A DNA stretch of 64,000 nt from Streptomyces sp. NBC_01235 (GCF_035989285.1 NZ_CP108513.1:6882001-6946000); one strand, 5' to 3'; positions 34,886 through 45,474 are shown, numbered from the stretch's first letter. A program made the numbers and translations. The notes: generated by a model not told the origin, from the sequence alone.

Positions 34886-36571
34886 ATGAACAAGAACATC
34901 CGCCGTTCCATCGTCATAGCCGCCGGCGTCACCGGCGCGTGGGCCCTCGGTTCCGCCGCCGCCAGTGCCGACGAACTGCCCGCCGCCTCCGTGTCCACGC
35001 CGGACGCCACGCCCACCGACGCGACCGAGCTGACCGACGTGACCGAGGTGACCGACGTGACCGAGGTGACCGACGTGACCGGCTCCCTCACGGACACCGT
35101 CACCGACACGCTCGGCACGGCCACCGACACCGGCGACGCTGCAGCCTCCGTCTCCGTCTCCGTCGCCGACACCACCGCCTCGAAGGCGGCCAAGGTGAAG
35201 GGCGCCGCCGCCAAGGTCATCCAGGGCGCCAAGGCCGCCCGCGCGGAGAAGGCCGCGCAGCAGGCCGCCGCCAAGGTCACCGGCACCGCAGCCCCCGTGG
35301 CGCAGGCCCCGAAGCTCCAGCCGAACAGCCACGACGGTCAGGACGACCGCGGCTCCGTCGACTTCCTCTTCGGTCCTCTCTCCGCCTTCGCCCCCGAGCT
35401 GGAGCGGGCCACCGTCTCCGGCGTCCCGAGCCATGCCGCGCACGCGGTCGCGCCGCCCGTGGCGGCCGCCGCCGCGGACGGGGTGCTTCCGGTCGCCGGC
35501 CAGGCGGTCTCGGGTGTGGTGCCGGTCGCCCACGGGGCCGTGACCGGGGTCGTGCCCGTCGCAGGCGACGCGGTGGACGGGGTGCTCCCGGTCGCCGGGA
35601 GCACGGTCGCCGGCGTGCGCCCGGTGGCCACGCACGCGGTCGAGGGTGTGCGGCCGGTCGCCGTGAACGCCGTCGGCGGTGTGACGCCTCTCGCCACCGG
35701 CACGGTCGCCGGGGCCGCGCGGACCGCCGGTCACACCGTCGACACCGCGACCGCGACGGCGTACGGCGTCGTCGCCGACGTCCAGCCGGTCGCGGGCGGA
35801 GTCGTCCGGGGCGTCCAGCCCGTCGCCGGCGGTGTCGCGCGGGATGCGCGGCCGGTCGCCGAGGGGGCCGTCGCGGACGTGAAGCCCGTCGTCGGCGGGG
35901 TCCTCACGGACGTGCCCGCGTACGCGACGGGCGTGGTCGCCGACGTGCCTGCGTACGCGACCGGTGTCGTCGCCGACGTGTCCCCGTACGCCACGGGCGT
36001 CGCCGAGCGCGCCGTGCCCTACGCCACCGGTCTGGTCGGTCAGGTCGCCGCCGATGCCACGGGGGCCGTGCTGCCGCCCGTCGCGCACACCGTCGTGGAC
36101 GGCGTGGTGCCGGTCGCCGGGCAGGCCGTCGTGGACGCGGGCGCGGTGGCGTCCGGCGTCGTGGGCGACGTCCGGCCGTTCGCGCACGGGGTCGCCGGGC
36201 AGGCGGGCGGCCTGGCGTACGGGGTCGTGGGCGAGGTTCCGCCCTTCGCGCACGGGGTCGCCGGTGCCGTACGGCCGGTCGTCGACACCGTCAGTGACAC
36301 GGTCGGCGCGACCGTCCGGCCGGTTGCCGACAGCGGTACGACGTTGGCGTACGGCGTCGTCGGCGAGGCCGGGCCCTTCGGCCACGGGGTCACCGGCCAG
36401 GTCGGGACCTTCGCGCAGGACCTGGCCGGGACCGTCGAGGTCACCGGCGGCCCGCTGGCCGGACATGCCGTCACCGGCGTCCAGGGCGTCGCCGGGTCCG
36501 TAACCACGGGCACCACGGGCACCACGGGCTATGCGCAGAACGCGCACCACGGCAGCACGTTCAGCATCTGA
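34886..36571 (+). CDS. Secreted protein with about thirty 11-residue repeats
   Basis: A 561-residue protein with signal peptide (MNKNIRRSIVIAAGVTGAWA to ASADE). After a Thr/Asp-rich repeat (TDVTEVTDVTEV) and an Ala/Lys helix come repeats with an 11-residue period from about residue 190 to 520, such as DGVLPVAGQAV, SGVVPVAHGAV and TGVVPVAGDAV, later variants PAYATGVVADV. The regular Val/Ala/Gly pattern suggests a long beta-solenoid or amphipathic helix; I cannot choose. No anchor motif is visible, and the C-terminus is Thr/Gly-rich. AAGGA lies upstream of the ATG. Function unknown. Confidence 0.75.
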   Translation: MNKNIRRSIVIAAGVTGAWALGSAAASADELPAASVSTPDATPTDATELTDVTEVTDVTEVTDVTGSLTDTVTDTLGTATDTGDAAASVSVSVADTTASKAAKVKGAAAKVIQGAKAARAEKAAQQAAAKVTGTAAPVAQAPKLQPNSHDGQDDRGSVDFLFGPLSAFAPELERATVSGVPSHAAHAVAPPVAAAAADGVLPVAGQAVSGVVPVAHGAVTGVVPVAGDAVDGVLPVAGSTVAGVRPVATHAVEGVRPVAVNAVGGVTPLATGTVAGAARTAGHTVDTATATAYGVVADVQPVAGGVVRGVQPVAGGVARDARPVAEGAVADVKPVVGGVLTDVPAYATGVVADVPAYATGVVADVSPYATGVAERAVPYATGLVGQVAADATGAVLPPVAHTVVDGVVPVAGQAVVDAGAVASGVVGDVRPFAHGVAGQAGGLAYGVVGEVPPFAHGVAGAVRPVVDTVSDTVGATVRPVADSGTTLAYGVVGEAGPFGHGVTGQVGTFAQDLAGTVEVTGGPLAGHAVTGVQGVAGSVTTGTTGTTGYAQNAHHGSTFSI

Positions 36572-36687
36572 CCGAACGGCTTCGTGAGGCGGCAGGCCCC
36601 GGACGGCCGAAAGCCGTCGGCTCGTCCGGCCGAACCCTCATGGATGAGGTCGAGGGGTCCCCATTGGGGTGGGGACCGCCCGGCCAG

Positions 36688-36746
36688 AGCCCCCTAAGGG
36701 GCTGCTCAAGGGGCCTCACCGGGTCAACCCCAACCCGGTGAGGCCC
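36688..36746 (+). terminator. Double hairpin terminator
   Basis: AGCCCC/GGGGCT (36688-36703) followed by a perfect 14-bp stem, arms 36711-36724 and 36733-36746, then TTCC. Confidence 0.7.
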
Positions 36747-36805
36747 TTCCCCGGTCTCTCCCGCATCCTCACCGGCGGCACGCCGTGCCAGTGAGGACGG
36801 CATCA

Positions 36806-36821
36806 TGTGACAGGTATCACC
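36806..36821. promoter_or_regulatory. CRP-like binding site upstream of sucCD
   Basis: TGTGACAGGTATCACC is TGTGA-N6-TCACc, nine of ten consensus positions. It lies 180-195 bp before the sucC start. Confidence 0.45.
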
Positions 36822-37000
36822 GCTCAGGTGTGACCCTCGATTTAGGGGCCTCCTGCAAGCAGCGATAACCTGCGAGACGGACATGCCGCGCGCTCGGACA
36901 CCGTGTGCGCCTCCCCTGTGACTAGCGGACGTCACGTTGCCCTTCGCGGCACGCCCACGCATCCAACGAACCGCGAGATCACTGATAGGGACGGAAGCGC

Positions 37001-38179
37001 GTGGACCTGTTCGAGTACCAGGCGAGGGACCTCTTCGCCAAGCACGATGTACCGGTGCTGGCCGGTGAAGTCATCGACACGCCTGAGGCGGCCCGCGCAG
37101 CCACCGAGCGTCTCGGTGGCAAGTCCGTCGTCAAGGCCCAGGTGAAGGTCGGCGGCCGTGGCAAGGCCGGTGGCGTGAAGCTCGCCGCCACCCCGGACGA
37201 GGCCGTTGCCCGCGCGACGGACATCCTCGGCATGGACATCAAGGGCCACACGGTCCACAAGGTGATGATCGCCGAGACGGCCCCGGAGATCCTGGAGGAG
37301 TACTACGTCTCCTTCCTCCTCGACCGTGCCAACCGCACCTTCCTCTCCATCGCGTCCGTCGAGGGCGGCGTGGAGATCGAGGAGGTGGCGGCCACCCGTC
37401 CGGAGGCCGTCGCCAAGACGCCGATCGACGCCAACGAGGGTGTGACCCCCGAGAAGGCCCGCGAGATCGTCGAGGCCGCGAACTTCCCGGCCGAGGTCGC
37501 CGACAAGGTCGCGAACGTCCTCGTCACCCTGTGGAAGACCTTCATCGAAGAGGACGCCCTCCTCGTCGAGGTCAACCCGCTGGCCAAGGTCGCCTCCGGT
37601 GACGTCATCGCCCTCGACGGCAAGGTCTCCCTGGACGAGAACGCCGAGTTCCGTCAGCCGGGACACGAGGAGTTCGTCGACCACGCGTCGGCCAACCCGC
37701 TCGAGGCCGCCGCGAAGGCGAAGAACCTCAACTACGTCAAGCTCGACGGCGAGGTCGGCATCATCGGCAACGGCGCGGGTCTCGTCATGAGCACCCTGGA
37801 CGTCGTCGCGTACGCCGGTGAGAACCACGGTGGCGTGAAGCCCGCCAACTTCCTCGACATCGGCGGCGGCGCCTCCGCCGCCGTCATGGCGAACGGCCTG
37901 GAGATCATCCTCGGCGACCCGGACGTCAAGTCCGTCTTCGTCAACGTCTTCGGTGGCATCACCGCCTGCGACGAGGTCGCCAACGGCATCGTGCAGGCGC
38001 TGAAGCTCCTGGAGGACCGCGGCGAGGACGTCACCAAGCCGCTGGTCGTCCGGCTGGACGGCAACAACGCCGAGCTGGGTCGTCAGATCCTCTCCGACGC
38101 CAACCACCCGCTGGTCCAGCGCGTGGACACCATGGACGGCGCGGCCGACAAGGCCGCCGAGCTCGCGGCTGCGAAGTAA
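37001..38179 (+). CDS. sucC: Succinate-CoA ligase, beta subunit
   Basis: TCA-cycle enzyme subunit that binds the nucleotide and succinate: succinyl-CoA + ADP/GDP + Pi to succinate + CoA + ATP/GTP. The 392-residue length is canonical. The start [19 protein letters not shown] and the ATP-grasp motifs [24 protein letters not shown] and the C-terminal phosphohistidine-handling [14 protein letters not shown] are all present. GTG start at 37001, preceded by GGGACGGAAG. sucD follows after 21 bp as one operon. A CRP-like site lies upstream. Confidence 0.97.
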   Translation: MDLFEYQARDLFAKHDVPVLAGEVIDTPEAARAATERLGGKSVVKAQVKVGGRGKAGGVKLAATPDEAVARATDILGMDIKGHTVHKVMIAETAPEILEEYYVSFLLDRANRTFLSIASVEGGVEIEEVAATRPEAVAKTPIDANEGVTPEKAREIVEAANFPAEVADKVANVLVTLWKTFIEEDALLVEVNPLAKVASGDVIALDGKVSLDENAEFRQPGHEEFVDHASANPLEAAAKAKNLNYVKLDGEVGIIGNGAGLVMSTLDVVAYAGENHGGVKPANFLDIGGGASAAVMANGLEIILGDPDVKSVFVNVFGGITACDEVANGIVQALKLLEDRGEDVTKPLVVRLDGNNAELGRQILSDANHPLVQRVDTMDGAADKAAELAAAK

Positions 38180-38200
38180 GGAAGAGGGACTCAGACAGCC

Positions 38201-39088
38201 ATGGCTATCTTCCTCAACAAGGACTCCAAGGTCATCGTCCAGGGCATGACCGGTGCCACGGGCATGAAGCACACCAAGCTCATGCTGGCCGACGGCACGA
38301 ACATCGTCGGTGGCGTGAACCCCCGCAAGGCGGGCACGTCCGTCGACATCGACGGCAACGAGATCCCGGTCTTCGGCACGGTCGCCGAGGCGATCGAGAA
38401 GACGGGCGCCAACGTGTCCGTCCTCTTCGTGCCGCCGGCGTTCGCCAAGGCCGCCGTCGTCGAGGCGATCGACGCGGAGATCCCCCTCGCCGTCGTCATC
38501 ACCGAGGGCATCGCCGTCCACGACTCGGCCGCGTTCTACGCGTACGCCGGATCCAAGGGCAACAAGACCCGGATCATCGGCCCGAACTGCCCCGGTCTCA
38601 TCACCCCGGGCCAGTCGAACGCCGGCATCATCCCGGGCGACATCACCAAGCCGGGCCGCATCGGCCTGGTCTCGAAGTCCGGCACGCTGACGTACCAGAT
38701 GATGTACGAGCTGCGTGACATCGGCTTCTCGTCCGCCGTCGGCATCGGTGGCGACCCGATCATCGGTACGACGCACATCGACGCGCTCGCCGCGTTCGAG
38801 GCCGACCCCGACACCGACCTGATCGTGATGATCGGTGAGATCGGCGGCGACGCCGAGGAGCGGGCCGCGGCCTTCATCAAGGACAACGTGAAGAAGCCGG
38901 TCGTCGGCTACGTCGCGGGCTTCACCGCGCCCGAGGGCAAGACGATGGGCCACGCGGGCGCCATCGTCTCCGGCTCCTCCGGCACGGCTGCCGCCAAGAA
39001 GGAGGCCCTCGAGGCCGCCGGCGTCAAGGTCGGCAAGACGCCGACCGAGACGGCGAAGCTGGCGCGGGAGATTCTCTCCGCGGGCTGA
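38201..39088 (+). CDS. sucD: Succinate-CoA ligase, alpha subunit
   Basis: A 295-residue CoA-binding and phosphohistidine subunit partnering SucC. The N-terminal Rossmann domain has [24 protein letters not shown] and [23 protein letters not shown] follow; the phosphorylated His is in [12 protein letters not shown]. Length and order are standard. A strong terminator ends the operon after three imperfect GAGCGGCTTYYTGGCC repeats (39086-39130). Confidence 0.97.
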   Translation: MAIFLNKDSKVIVQGMTGATGMKHTKLMLADGTNIVGGVNPRKAGTSVDIDGNEIPVFGTVAEAIEKTGANVSVLFVPPAFAKAAVVEAIDAEIPLAVVITEGIAVHDSAAFYAYAGSKGNKTRIIGPNCPGLITPGQSNAGIIPGDITKPGRIGLVSKSGTLTYQMMYELRDIGFSSAVGIGGDPIIGTTHIDALAAFEADPDTDLIVMIGEIGGDAEERAAAFIKDNVKKPVVGYVAGFTAPEGKTMGHAGAIVSGSSGTAAAKKEALEAAGVKVGKTPTETAKLAREILSAG

Positions 39089-39134
39089 GCGGCTTCCTGG
39101 CCGAGCGGCTTCTTGGCCGAGCGGCTTTTGGCTG

Positions 39135-39180
39135 AACGTCGGTGGGCCCGTCCCCTTGGTGGGGCGGGCCCACCGACGTT
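39135..39180. terminator. Strong bidirectional terminator after sucCD
   Basis: 20-bp arms 39135-39154 and 39161-39180 with one G-T pair and a 6-base loop, between convergent genes. Confidence 0.85.
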
Positions 39181-39197
39181 TCCACAGCCAGGCGGTA

Positions 39198-40244
39198 TCA
39201 CCTCGCCTGCGGGAGCAGCCTCTCCGGGCCGGGGGCCGTTTGCGCGCGCAGCTTCGCCCGGAGGTTCAGTTCTGCGTTCGAGAGGGGGCCAGGGGCCGCG
39301 CGTGGGGGGACGCCCTGCACCTTCTCGCCGGGGGGTACCGGGGGCTCGTACCGGGTGGGGGCCGTGCACACGGTCAGTGCGGTCGCGCCGATGATCGCGA
39401 CCGTGAACGCGATCGCCGCCCTGGTCCAGAAGCAGGCCCGCCGTTCGCCGCCCACCCGCACGGTGGGCGGCTTGGCCGCGCGCAGCCGTCCGGCGGACGC
39501 CACCTCCGTGAGCCGGCGGTGCAGTTCGGCGGGGTTCGCCAGTTCGGGCAGCCGCGCGGCGATCGCCTCACGCGCGTGCAGCAGCCGGTTCGCGGCGGCG
39601 GGCGTGCTCGCCTCCGTCTCCGCCGCGGTCTCGGGCAGGTCGAGGCCCACGCCGTCGTAGAGGAGGAGTGTGCGGCGGTACGGCGCCGGGAGGGTGAGGA
39701 GGACGTCCAGCAGCGCGCGGTCGGACGCGTCGGGCGGGGGCGGTTCCGGGTGGCGGAAGCAGGGGCGGAACCGGTGCCAGGGGGAGAGTGCGTATTCGTA
39801 CGCCGTCGCCCGCACCCAGCCCGCCGGGTCGCGGTCAACGGCCACCTCGGGCCAGCGCTGCCAGGCCAGTTGGAAGGCCCGCTCGACCGACTCGCGCGCG
39901 AGTTCGCGGCGGCCGCAGAGCAGGTAGGCCTGCCGTACGAGTGCGGGAGCGCAGAAGGCGTAGAGGGCGTCGAAGGCCTGAGCGGGTGTCAGGGGGGAGG
40001 GAGCGGAGGCGGACGTGGTGGCGGACGTGGTGGGGGACGCCGTCGGTGGGTGGGGTCGGGATCCCTTTGTCGGGCACACCGTCACCTGGGGCCGAGGCGC
40101 TGCCTCCTGGGTGTTCGTCACCTTGTCCGCCTTGGTCAGCGATACCGGCTGTTTCGCGTACGCCTCCCGCTTACGGCCGCGTGGAGACGTGCGGCCGGAC
40201 TCCCCCGCGCGCACCGGGGGCGGAGTGGCAGGCCTCTGCGTCAC
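39198..40244 (-). CDS. Sigma-70-like (ECF-type) protein with C-terminal membrane anchor
   Basis: A 348-residue protein. Region-2-like sequence PAQAFDALYAFCAPALVRQAYL to QLAWQRWPEVAVD and a region-4-like sequence DRALLDVLLTLPAPYRRTLLLYDG to AANRLLHAREAI resemble an extracytoplasmic-function sigma factor, but several usual DNA-contact residues look diverged. A single membrane helix (RAAIAFTVAIIGATALTVC) near residue 285 and an exposed tail follow, an unusual fusion for a sigma factor. The GTG at 40244 has AAGGGG six bases upstream. Divergent from the DUF6350 gene; an ATA-W-ACGT-W-TAT palindrome near 40272-40283 lies between. Activity as a sigma factor is uncertain. Confidence 0.7.
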   Translation of the reverse strand: MTQRPATPPPVRAGESGRTSPRGRKREAYAKQPVSLTKADKVTNTQEAAPRPQVTVCPTKGSRPHPPTASPTTSATTSASAPSPLTPAQAFDALYAFCAPALVRQAYLLCGRRELARESVERAFQLAWQRWPEVAVDRDPAGWVRATAYEYALSPWHRFRPCFRHPEPPPPDASDRALLDVLLTLPAPYRRTLLLYDGVGLDLPETAAETEASTPAAANRLLHAREAIAARLPELANPAELHRRLTEVASAGRLRAAKPPTVRVGGERRACFWTRAAIAFTVAIIGATALTVCTAPTRYEPPVPPGEKVQGVPPRAAPGPLSNAELNLRAKLRAQTAPGPERLLPQAR

Positions 40245-40340
40245 AGGGTGCCCCTTCGCGCGAAAAAGTACATAAACGTATATTGAGCGACACGGCGGGA
40301 GTTCGCCCGTTACAACGGGAAAGTGCGTGTCGTTGGGAGC

Positions 40341-42035
40341 ATGACGGTCGTGATCCAGACCCCCGCTCGCCGACTGTCGTTGTCGCCCCTGCTCACCAGG
40401 ATGCGCGACCGATCTCCCGGACTCGCCGCCGGCTTCCTGGGCGGCGCCCTCGCGGCCGGGCTGGGGCTCGGCTCGTTCGCCGTGCTCGTGATGGTGCTGT
40501 GGATCAGCTCGCCGTATCCCGACAACGGGCCGGTGGGTGTGCTGCATGTCGCCGCCGCGCTGTGGCTGCTCGCCCATGGCGCGGAACTGGTGCGCGTCGA
40601 CACGCTGTCCGGGGTGCCGGCGCCGGTCGGCGTCACTCCGCTGCTGCTGCTCGCGCTGCCCGTGTGGCTGGTGCGGCGCGCCGCGCGGGACGCGGTGGAC
40701 GGGGGTGGCGGCAGCGGTGCGGGGCCCGGTCCGAGGCCGGGTGCGGGTGCGGTGCTCGTGACCGCCCGTACGGCGTGGGCGGGTGTCGTGGCCGGCTATC
40801 TCGCCGTCGGGTCGGGCGCCGCCTTCTACGCCGCCTCCGGTGGCGCCTTGCGGCCGTCCTGGGGATGGACGGCGGTGTGCGTGCCGGCGGTCGCCGTGCT
40901 GGCCGCCGGGGCGGGGGTGTGGTCGGCCTGCGGCCGTCCGCGCGGGCCGGTGGAGAGCGTGCTGTTCCTGCTGCCGCGCGGGGTGCGGCGGTTGCTCCTC
41001 CAGGCCGACGGGCGGGAACGGCTCGGGGTCGCCGGACGGGCGGCGGGGGCCGGGGCCGGGGTGCTCGTCGGGGGCGGGGCGTTGCTGGTGGCGGTGTCGT
41101 CGGTGTGGCACGCGGGTGCCGCCCGGGGGGCGTTTCTGCAGCTGACGGAGGGGTGGTCGGGGCGGTTCGCGGTGCTGTTGCTGTGCGTGTCGCTGGTGCC
41201 GAACGCGGCGGTGTGGGGGGCGGCGTACGCCCTCGGGCCGGGATGCGTCCTCGGCGCCGGGCATGTGGTGGCGCCGCTGTCCTCGGACCCGGCACCGTTG
41301 CTGCCGCCGTTTCCGCTGCTGGCTGCGGTGCCGGAGGCGGGAGGCGGGACGTGGTGGAACTGGGCGGCGGGGTTGGTGCCGGTGCTGGCCGGGGTGACGG
41401 TGGGGGTGTTCGTGGCTCGGGCGGAGGACGCGGGGGGTGTGGAGCGGGCGGGGAGTGGCGTCGGGGGTGGTTGGTCGCTGGGGAGGACCGCCCGGGTTGT
41501 CGTGCTGGCGGGGGTGGGGTGTGGGGTGCTGTTGGGAGGGCTTGCCGGGTTGTCCGGCGGGCCGTTGGGGGTGGCCGCGTTGGCTCGGTTCGGCCCGGTG
41601 TGGTGGCAGGTGGGGGGAGCGGTGGTGTTGTGGACCGTGGGAGTGGGGGTGCCGGTGGCTGTGGGGGTGCGGGGGTGGCGGGGGCGCCCGGAGTGGGGGG
41701 CGGTGCGGTGGCGCTGGGGCGCTTGGACGGGGTGGAAAGGGCGGAAGCTCTGGGGGCGGCGGGGAGTGGGGGAGGGGGGTGGTGTGGCGGTGGCGGTCGA
41801 GTCGGAGCTGTACGACTTCGCGCCGGTTGAGCCTGACGTGCCTGCCCCACCCGTCCCGCCTGTCGCACCCGTCCCGCCTGCCCCACCCGTCCCGCCTGTC
41901 GCACCCGTCCCGCCTGTTGAGCCTGTCCCGCCTGTCGGGTTGCCGGACCCGTTGTGGCATGGGGATGCGGTTCGGGATGCTCGGTGGGCGGGGTCGCGGG
42001 AGGCGGGGGAGGAGGGGCCGGAGGTGGGGCGGTGA
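40341..42035 (+). CDS. DUF6350 polytopic membrane protein
   Basis: A 564-residue integral membrane protein with about a dozen helices (for example [27 protein letters not shown]). It fits DUF6350, a family sometimes annotated as a cell-division protein, whose function is not established. The C-terminal cytoplasmic tail has a Pro/Val repeat ([15 protein letters not shown], about 41840-41940) encoded by a 15-18 bp DNA repeat. ATG at 40341 preceded by GGGAG. It ends before an interspersed repeat and a convergent gene. Confidence 0.8.
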   Translation: MTVVIQTPARRLSLSPLLTRMRDRSPGLAAGFLGGALAAGLGLGSFAVLVMVLWISSPYPDNGPVGVLHVAAALWLLAHGAELVRVDTLSGVPAPVGVTPLLLLALPVWLVRRAARDAVDGGGGSGAGPGPRPGAGAVLVTARTAWAGVVAGYLAVGSGAAFYAASGGALRPSWGWTAVCVPAVAVLAAGAGVWSACGRPRGPVESVLFLLPRGVRRLLLQADGRERLGVAGRAAGAGAGVLVGGGALLVAVSSVWHAGAARGAFLQLTEGWSGRFAVLLLCVSLVPNAAVWGAAYALGPGCVLGAGHVVAPLSSDPAPLLPPFPLLAAVPEAGGGTWWNWAAGLVPVLAGVTVGVFVARAEDAGGVERAGSGVGGGWSLGRTARVVVLAGVGCGVLLGGLAGLSGGPLGVAALARFGPVWWQVGGAVVLWTVGVGVPVAVGVRGWRGRPEWGAVRWRWGAWTGWKGRKLWGRRGVGEGGGVAVAVESELYDFAPVEPDVPAPPVPPVAPVPPAPPVPPVAPVPPVEPVPPVGLPDPLWHGDAVRDARWAGSREAGEEGPEVGR

Positions 42036-42077
42036 CCGTCCACGGATTCGCCCCCGCCGCCCCCACCCTTTCCCGAC

Positions 42078-42130
42078 CCTGGGGCTGCGCCCCCAGACCC
42101 CCGCTGTCGGCCCGAAAGGGCCTCGTCCGA
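42078..42130. repeat. Streptomyces-type interspersed repeat / terminator
   Basis: TGGGGCTGCGCCCCCA hairpin followed by CGGCCCGAAAGGGCCTCGTCC, related to the copy at 25234-25304. Confidence 0.7.
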
Positions 42131-42140
42131 GAAAACCCCC

Positions 42141-42893
42141 TCAGGCGTTGCCCCCCAGGATGCCCTTGAGTTCCTTCGGGAGGAGGTCGCTGCATGACTG
42201 CTTCGCCTCGTTGGTGAGGGCGTCGTTCGTGCAGGTGTAGTAGTCGCTGTAGACCAGCTGCGCGGTGAAGGTCGCGGCGACCAGGGCCAGGGCCAGGGAC
42301 GCGGTGACCAGGCCACTGATGGCGGCGGTGCGCTGGGGGCGGCCGGCGGTCTCGGGGGTGGCCGGGGTGTCGGGGTCGGGGGTGCGGGGCTTGGTGCGCA
42401 GGGCGCTGATGCCCCAGTTCAGGGCCAGGGCGCCGAGCAGCAGGGCCACGTACGGCCAGCCGAAGAGGGCGAAGAAGAAGGCCCACATGCCGCAGAGGAG
42501 TGCGTAGCGCGCGCGGCGCTGGGCTGGGTCCTTGGGGTCCCAGCGCTTGCCGGGGTCCGTGCCGGGGCCGCCACCCTCGGGGCCGCTGCCACCGCCGGGG
42601 CGCTCGCCGAAGCCGTCCCGTGAGCGGCCGGGCTGCTGGTCGCTCCACTGGCTGCCCCACGGTGAACGCCCGCCCTCGGGGGGGCCGCCCGCCGGGGGCC
42701 GGGGCTGCCACGGGCGGTCCGGGGCGCCCTCGGGCGGCGGGGCGAAGGGGTTGTCGTCCTCGGGGGGCGGGTTGTCGCCCGAGGGGGCTTCCGGGGGAGA
42801 GGCTGGGCGCTCCCGCAGCAGCACGGCGCCGCGCTCCCCTCCCTGCGGTGACTGCGGGGGGAGCGTGAGGAGTCGCAGACTGCGGTCCGGCAT
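42141..42893 (-). CDS. Membrane protein with Pro-rich N-terminus and DUF4190-like helices
   Basis: A 250-residue protein. About 110 residues of Pro/Gly/Glu-rich disorder precede two helices ([29 protein letters not shown]) and a third ([22 protein letters not shown]), then an exposed tail with two Cys (YTCTNDA and QSCSDLLP). The helical pair resembles small DUF4190-type membrane proteins, but this is a weak call. The ATG at 42893 is the usual choice; the ribosome site is poor. Confidence 0.65.
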   Translation of the reverse strand: MPDRSLRLLTLPPQSPQGGERGAVLLRERPASPPEAPSGDNPPPEDDNPFAPPPEGAPDRPWQPRPPAGGPPEGGRSPWGSQWSDQQPGRSRDGFGERPGGGSGPEGGGPGTDPGKRWDPKDPAQRRARYALLCGMWAFFFALFGWPYVALLLGALALNWGISALRTKPRTPDPDTPATPETAGRPQRTAAISGLVTASLALALVAATFTAQLVYSDYYTCTNDALTNEAKQSCSDLLPKELKGILGGNA

Positions 42894-43206
42894 CAAGTGA
42901 GCGTCTTCCCCTAGGAGGTACGGCTGTCTGGCGTGAGCTGTCACTCGGGAAACGCACCGCACCACCACCGCGTTCCCGAGCCCGCTCGCCCCAGACGCTA
43001 CCTTCCGGCCACGCCCCCGTCCCGTGGGGGCCGCCCGGTGTGCCGGTATCGTTGCTGACGGTCGGCTGCTTCGTAGGCTTCCCCGTATCCGGGGGCGCGA
43101 TGCATTCGTATGAACGTACAAGTGGCGAACGTGCGAGTGGCAACGTGTGAGTGACGCGGTGCGGGCCGGCCGTACTCCCACGCCTCCCCGAGAAAGGGTC
43201 CCCACC
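42894..43206. other. Divergent control region (313 bp) before purN
   Basis: No gene seen. A possible purN promoter is TTGCTG (43052-43057), 16-bp spacer, TAGGCT (43074-43079). A direct repeat AGTGGC-GAACGTG / AGTGGC-AACGTG at 43119-43153 could be a regulator site. Confidence 0.45.
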
Positions 43207-43836
43207 GTGGCCGCCAAGCCCGTGGCCAAACGCCTCGTCGTGCTGGTCTCCGGATCCGGTACGAACCTACAGGCTCTCCTCGACGCCATCGCGGCCGTCG
43301 GCGTCGAGGCCTACGGCGCCGAGATCGTGGCCGTCGGGGCCGACCGGGACGGCATCGAAGGGCTTGCCCGTGCCGAGCGGGCCGGGATCCCCACCTTCGT
43401 CCGCCGGGTCAAGGACTTCGACACCCGGGAGGAGTGGGACGCCGCCCTCTCCGAGGCCGTGGCCGGTCACGAGCCCGACCTCGTCGTCTCCGCCGGGTTC
43501 ATGAAGATCGTGGGGAAGGCGTTTCTTGCGCGGTTCGGGGGGCGGTTCGTCAACACGCACCCCGCTCTGCTGCCCAGTTTTCCCGGGGCCCACGGGGTGC
43601 GTGACGCGCTCGCGTACGGCGCCCGGGTCACCGGCTGCACCGTCCACTTCGTCGACGACGGTGTCGACACCGGACCGATCATCGCCCAGGGCGTGGTCGA
43701 GGTCCGGGACGAGGACGACGAGAGCGCTCTGCACGAGCGCATCAAGGAAGTCGAGCGAAGACTGCTCGTCGAGGTCGTGGGGCGGCTCGCCCGCAACGGC
43801 TATCGCATTGAGGGACGAAAGGTAGTTATCCAGTGA
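43207..43836 (+). CDS. purN: Phosphoribosylglycinamide formyltransferase
   Basis: Third step of purine synthesis: transfers formyl from 10-formyl-THF to GAR. The 209-residue protein has [17 protein letters not shown] (phosphate loop), the catalytic Asn/His region [14 protein letters not shown], and the Asp in [14 protein letters not shown] at 43207 is preceded by AAAGGG and gives the usual length; the in-frame GTG at 43147 would add 20 residues. It overlaps purH by GTGA, so the two are translationally coupled. FolD, encoded about 10 kb away, supplies the folate cofactor. Confidence 0.97.
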   Translation: MAAKPVAKRLVVLVSGSGTNLQALLDAIAAVGVEAYGAEIVAVGADRDGIEGLARAERAGIPTFVRRVKDFDTREEWDAALSEAVAGHEPDLVVSAGFMKIVGKAFLARFGGRFVNTHPALLPSFPGAHGVRDALAYGARVTGCTVHFVDDGVDTGPIIAQGVVEVRDEDDESALHERIKEVERRLLVEVVGRLARNGYRIEGRKVVIQ

Positions 43837-45416
43837 CCGCCGACAGCACTGTCACGGCCGAGAGCAGCAAGCGGGGCATCCGTCGCGCGCTCGTCAGCGT
43901 CTACGACAAGACCGGTCTGGAAGAGCTCGCGCGCGGGCTGCACGAGGGCGGCGTCGAGCTCGTCTCCACCGGGTCCACCGCCTCCCGCATCGCCGCCGCC
44001 GGCGTCCCCGTCACCAAGGTCGAGGAGCTCACCGGCTTCCCCGAGTGTCTGGACGGCCGGGTCAAGACCCTGCACCCCAAGGTCCACGCCGGCATCCTCG
44101 CCGACCTGCGGCTCGACAGCCACCGGCAGCAGCTGGACGAGCTGGGCGTCGCGCCGTTCGACCTCGTCGTCGTCAATCTCTACCCCTTCCGGGAGACCGT
44201 CGCCTCGGGCGCCTCCGACGACGAGTGCGTCGAGCAGATCGACATCGGCGGGCCGTCCATGGTGCGCGCCGCCGCCAAGAACCACCCCTCGGTGGCCGTG
44301 GTCACCAGCCCGGCGCGGTACGGCGACGTCCTCGCGGCTGTCCGCGACGGCGGCTTCGACCTCGCCGCCCGCAAGCGGCTCGCCGCCGAGGCCTTCCAGC
44401 ACACCGCCGCCTACGACGTGGCCGTCGCCTCCTGGTTCGCGTCCTCGTACGCGCCCGTGGACGAGTCGGGGTTCCCCGACTTCCTCGGCGCCACCTGGGA
44501 GCGCAAGAACACCCTCCGCTACGGCGAGAACCCGCACCAGCCCGCCGCGCTCTACGTCGACGGCAGCGGTGCCGGTCTCGCGCAGGCCGAGCAGCTGCAC
44601 GGCAAGGAGATGTCGTACAACAACTACACCGACACGGACGCCGCGCACCGTGCCGCGTACGACCACGCCGAGCCGGCCGTCGCGATCATCAAGCACGCCA
44701 ACCCGTGCGGGATCGCCGTCGGCGCGGACGTCGCGGAGGCGCACCGCAAGGCGCACGCGTGCGACCCGCTGTCGGCCTTCGGCGGCGTCATCGCCGTGAA
44801 CCGGCCGGTCAGCAAGGAGATGGCGGAGCAGGTCGCGGAGATCTTCACCGAGGTCATCGTGGCGCCCGACTACGAGGAGGGGGCCCTCGAAGCCCTCACC
44901 AAGAAGAAGAACATCCGGGTGCTCAAGGCCCCGGCCGGTCCCGCCAACACCGTTGAGCTCAAGCCCGTCGGCGGCGGCGCGCTGCTCCAGGTCACCGACC
45001 GCCTCCAGGCCGACGGCGACGACCCGGTCAACTGGACCCTCGCGACCGGCGAGGCGCTGTCCGAGGCCGAGCTCGCCGAGCTCTCCTTCGCCTGGAAGGC
45101 CTGCCGGGCCGTGAAGTCCAACGCCATCCTGCTCGCCAAGGACGGCGCCTCGGTCGGCGTCGGCATGGGACAGGTCAACCGGGTCGACTCCTGCAAGCTC
45201 GCCGTGGAGCGGGCCGGCGAGGAGCGGGCGCGCGGCTCGTACGCCGCCTCGGACGCGTTCTTCCCCTTCCCGGACAACATCGACGTCCTGAGCGCGGCCG
45301 GCGTCAAGGCGATCGTGCAGCCCGGTGGTTCGATCCGCGACGAGCTGGTCGTCGAGGCCGCGCAGAAGGCGGGCGTGACGATGTACTTCACGGGGACGCG
45401 GCACTTCTTCCACTGA
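43833..45416 (+). CDS. purH: Bifunctional AICAR transformylase/IMP cyclohydrolase
   Basis: Last two steps to IMP. The N-terminal MGS-like cyclohydrolase domain has [26 protein letters not shown] and [13 protein letters not shown]. The transformylase domain contains the catalytic [11 protein letters not shown], and AFGGVIAVN and the C-terminal RHFFH. At 527 residues it is full length. The GTG start lies inside the purN stop. A terminator hairpin follows at 45437-45463. Confidence 0.97.
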   Translation: MTADSTVTAESSKRGIRRALVSVYDKTGLEELARGLHEGGVELVSTGSTASRIAAAGVPVTKVEELTGFPECLDGRVKTLHPKVHAGILADLRLDSHRQQLDELGVAPFDLVVVNLYPFRETVASGASDDECVEQIDIGGPSMVRAAAKNHPSVAVVTSPARYGDVLAAVRDGGFDLAARKRLAAEAFQHTAAYDVAVASWFASSYAPVDESGFPDFLGATWERKNTLRYGENPHQPAALYVDGSGAGLAQAEQLHGKEMSYNNYTDTDAAHRAAYDHAEPAVAIIKHANPCGIAVGADVAEAHRKAHACDPLSAFGGVIAVNRPVSKEMAEQVAEIFTEVIVAPDYEEGALEALTKKKNIRVLKAPAGPANTVELKPVGGGALLQVTDRLQADGDDPVNWTLATGEALSEAELAELSFAWKACRAVKSNAILLAKDGASVGVGMGQVNRVDSCKLAVERAGEERARGSYAASDAFFPFPDNIDVLSAAGVKAIVQPGGSIRDELVVEAAQKAGVTMYFTGTRHFFH

Positions 45417-45436
45417 GCCGAGCCGCACTGTGACAG

Positions 45437-45463
45437 GGCCCGCCGGTCGCCGGCCGGCGGGCC
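45437..45463. terminator. Terminator after purH
   Basis: GGCCCGCCGG (45437-45446) and CCGGCGGGCC (45454-45463) arms, between convergent genes. Confidence 0.75.
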
Positions 45464-45474
45464 TCGCCTCGTCG

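Larger units (their letters stand above)
36572..37000. other. Intergenic region (429 bp) before sucC
   Basis: No gene seen. Holds two hairpins (36688-36746) behind the repeat protein, a CRP-like site at 36806-36821, and a GTGAC-N8-GTCAC inverted repeat at 36918-36935 closer to sucC. A clear -35/-10 pair for sucC was not identified. Confidence 0.55.
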
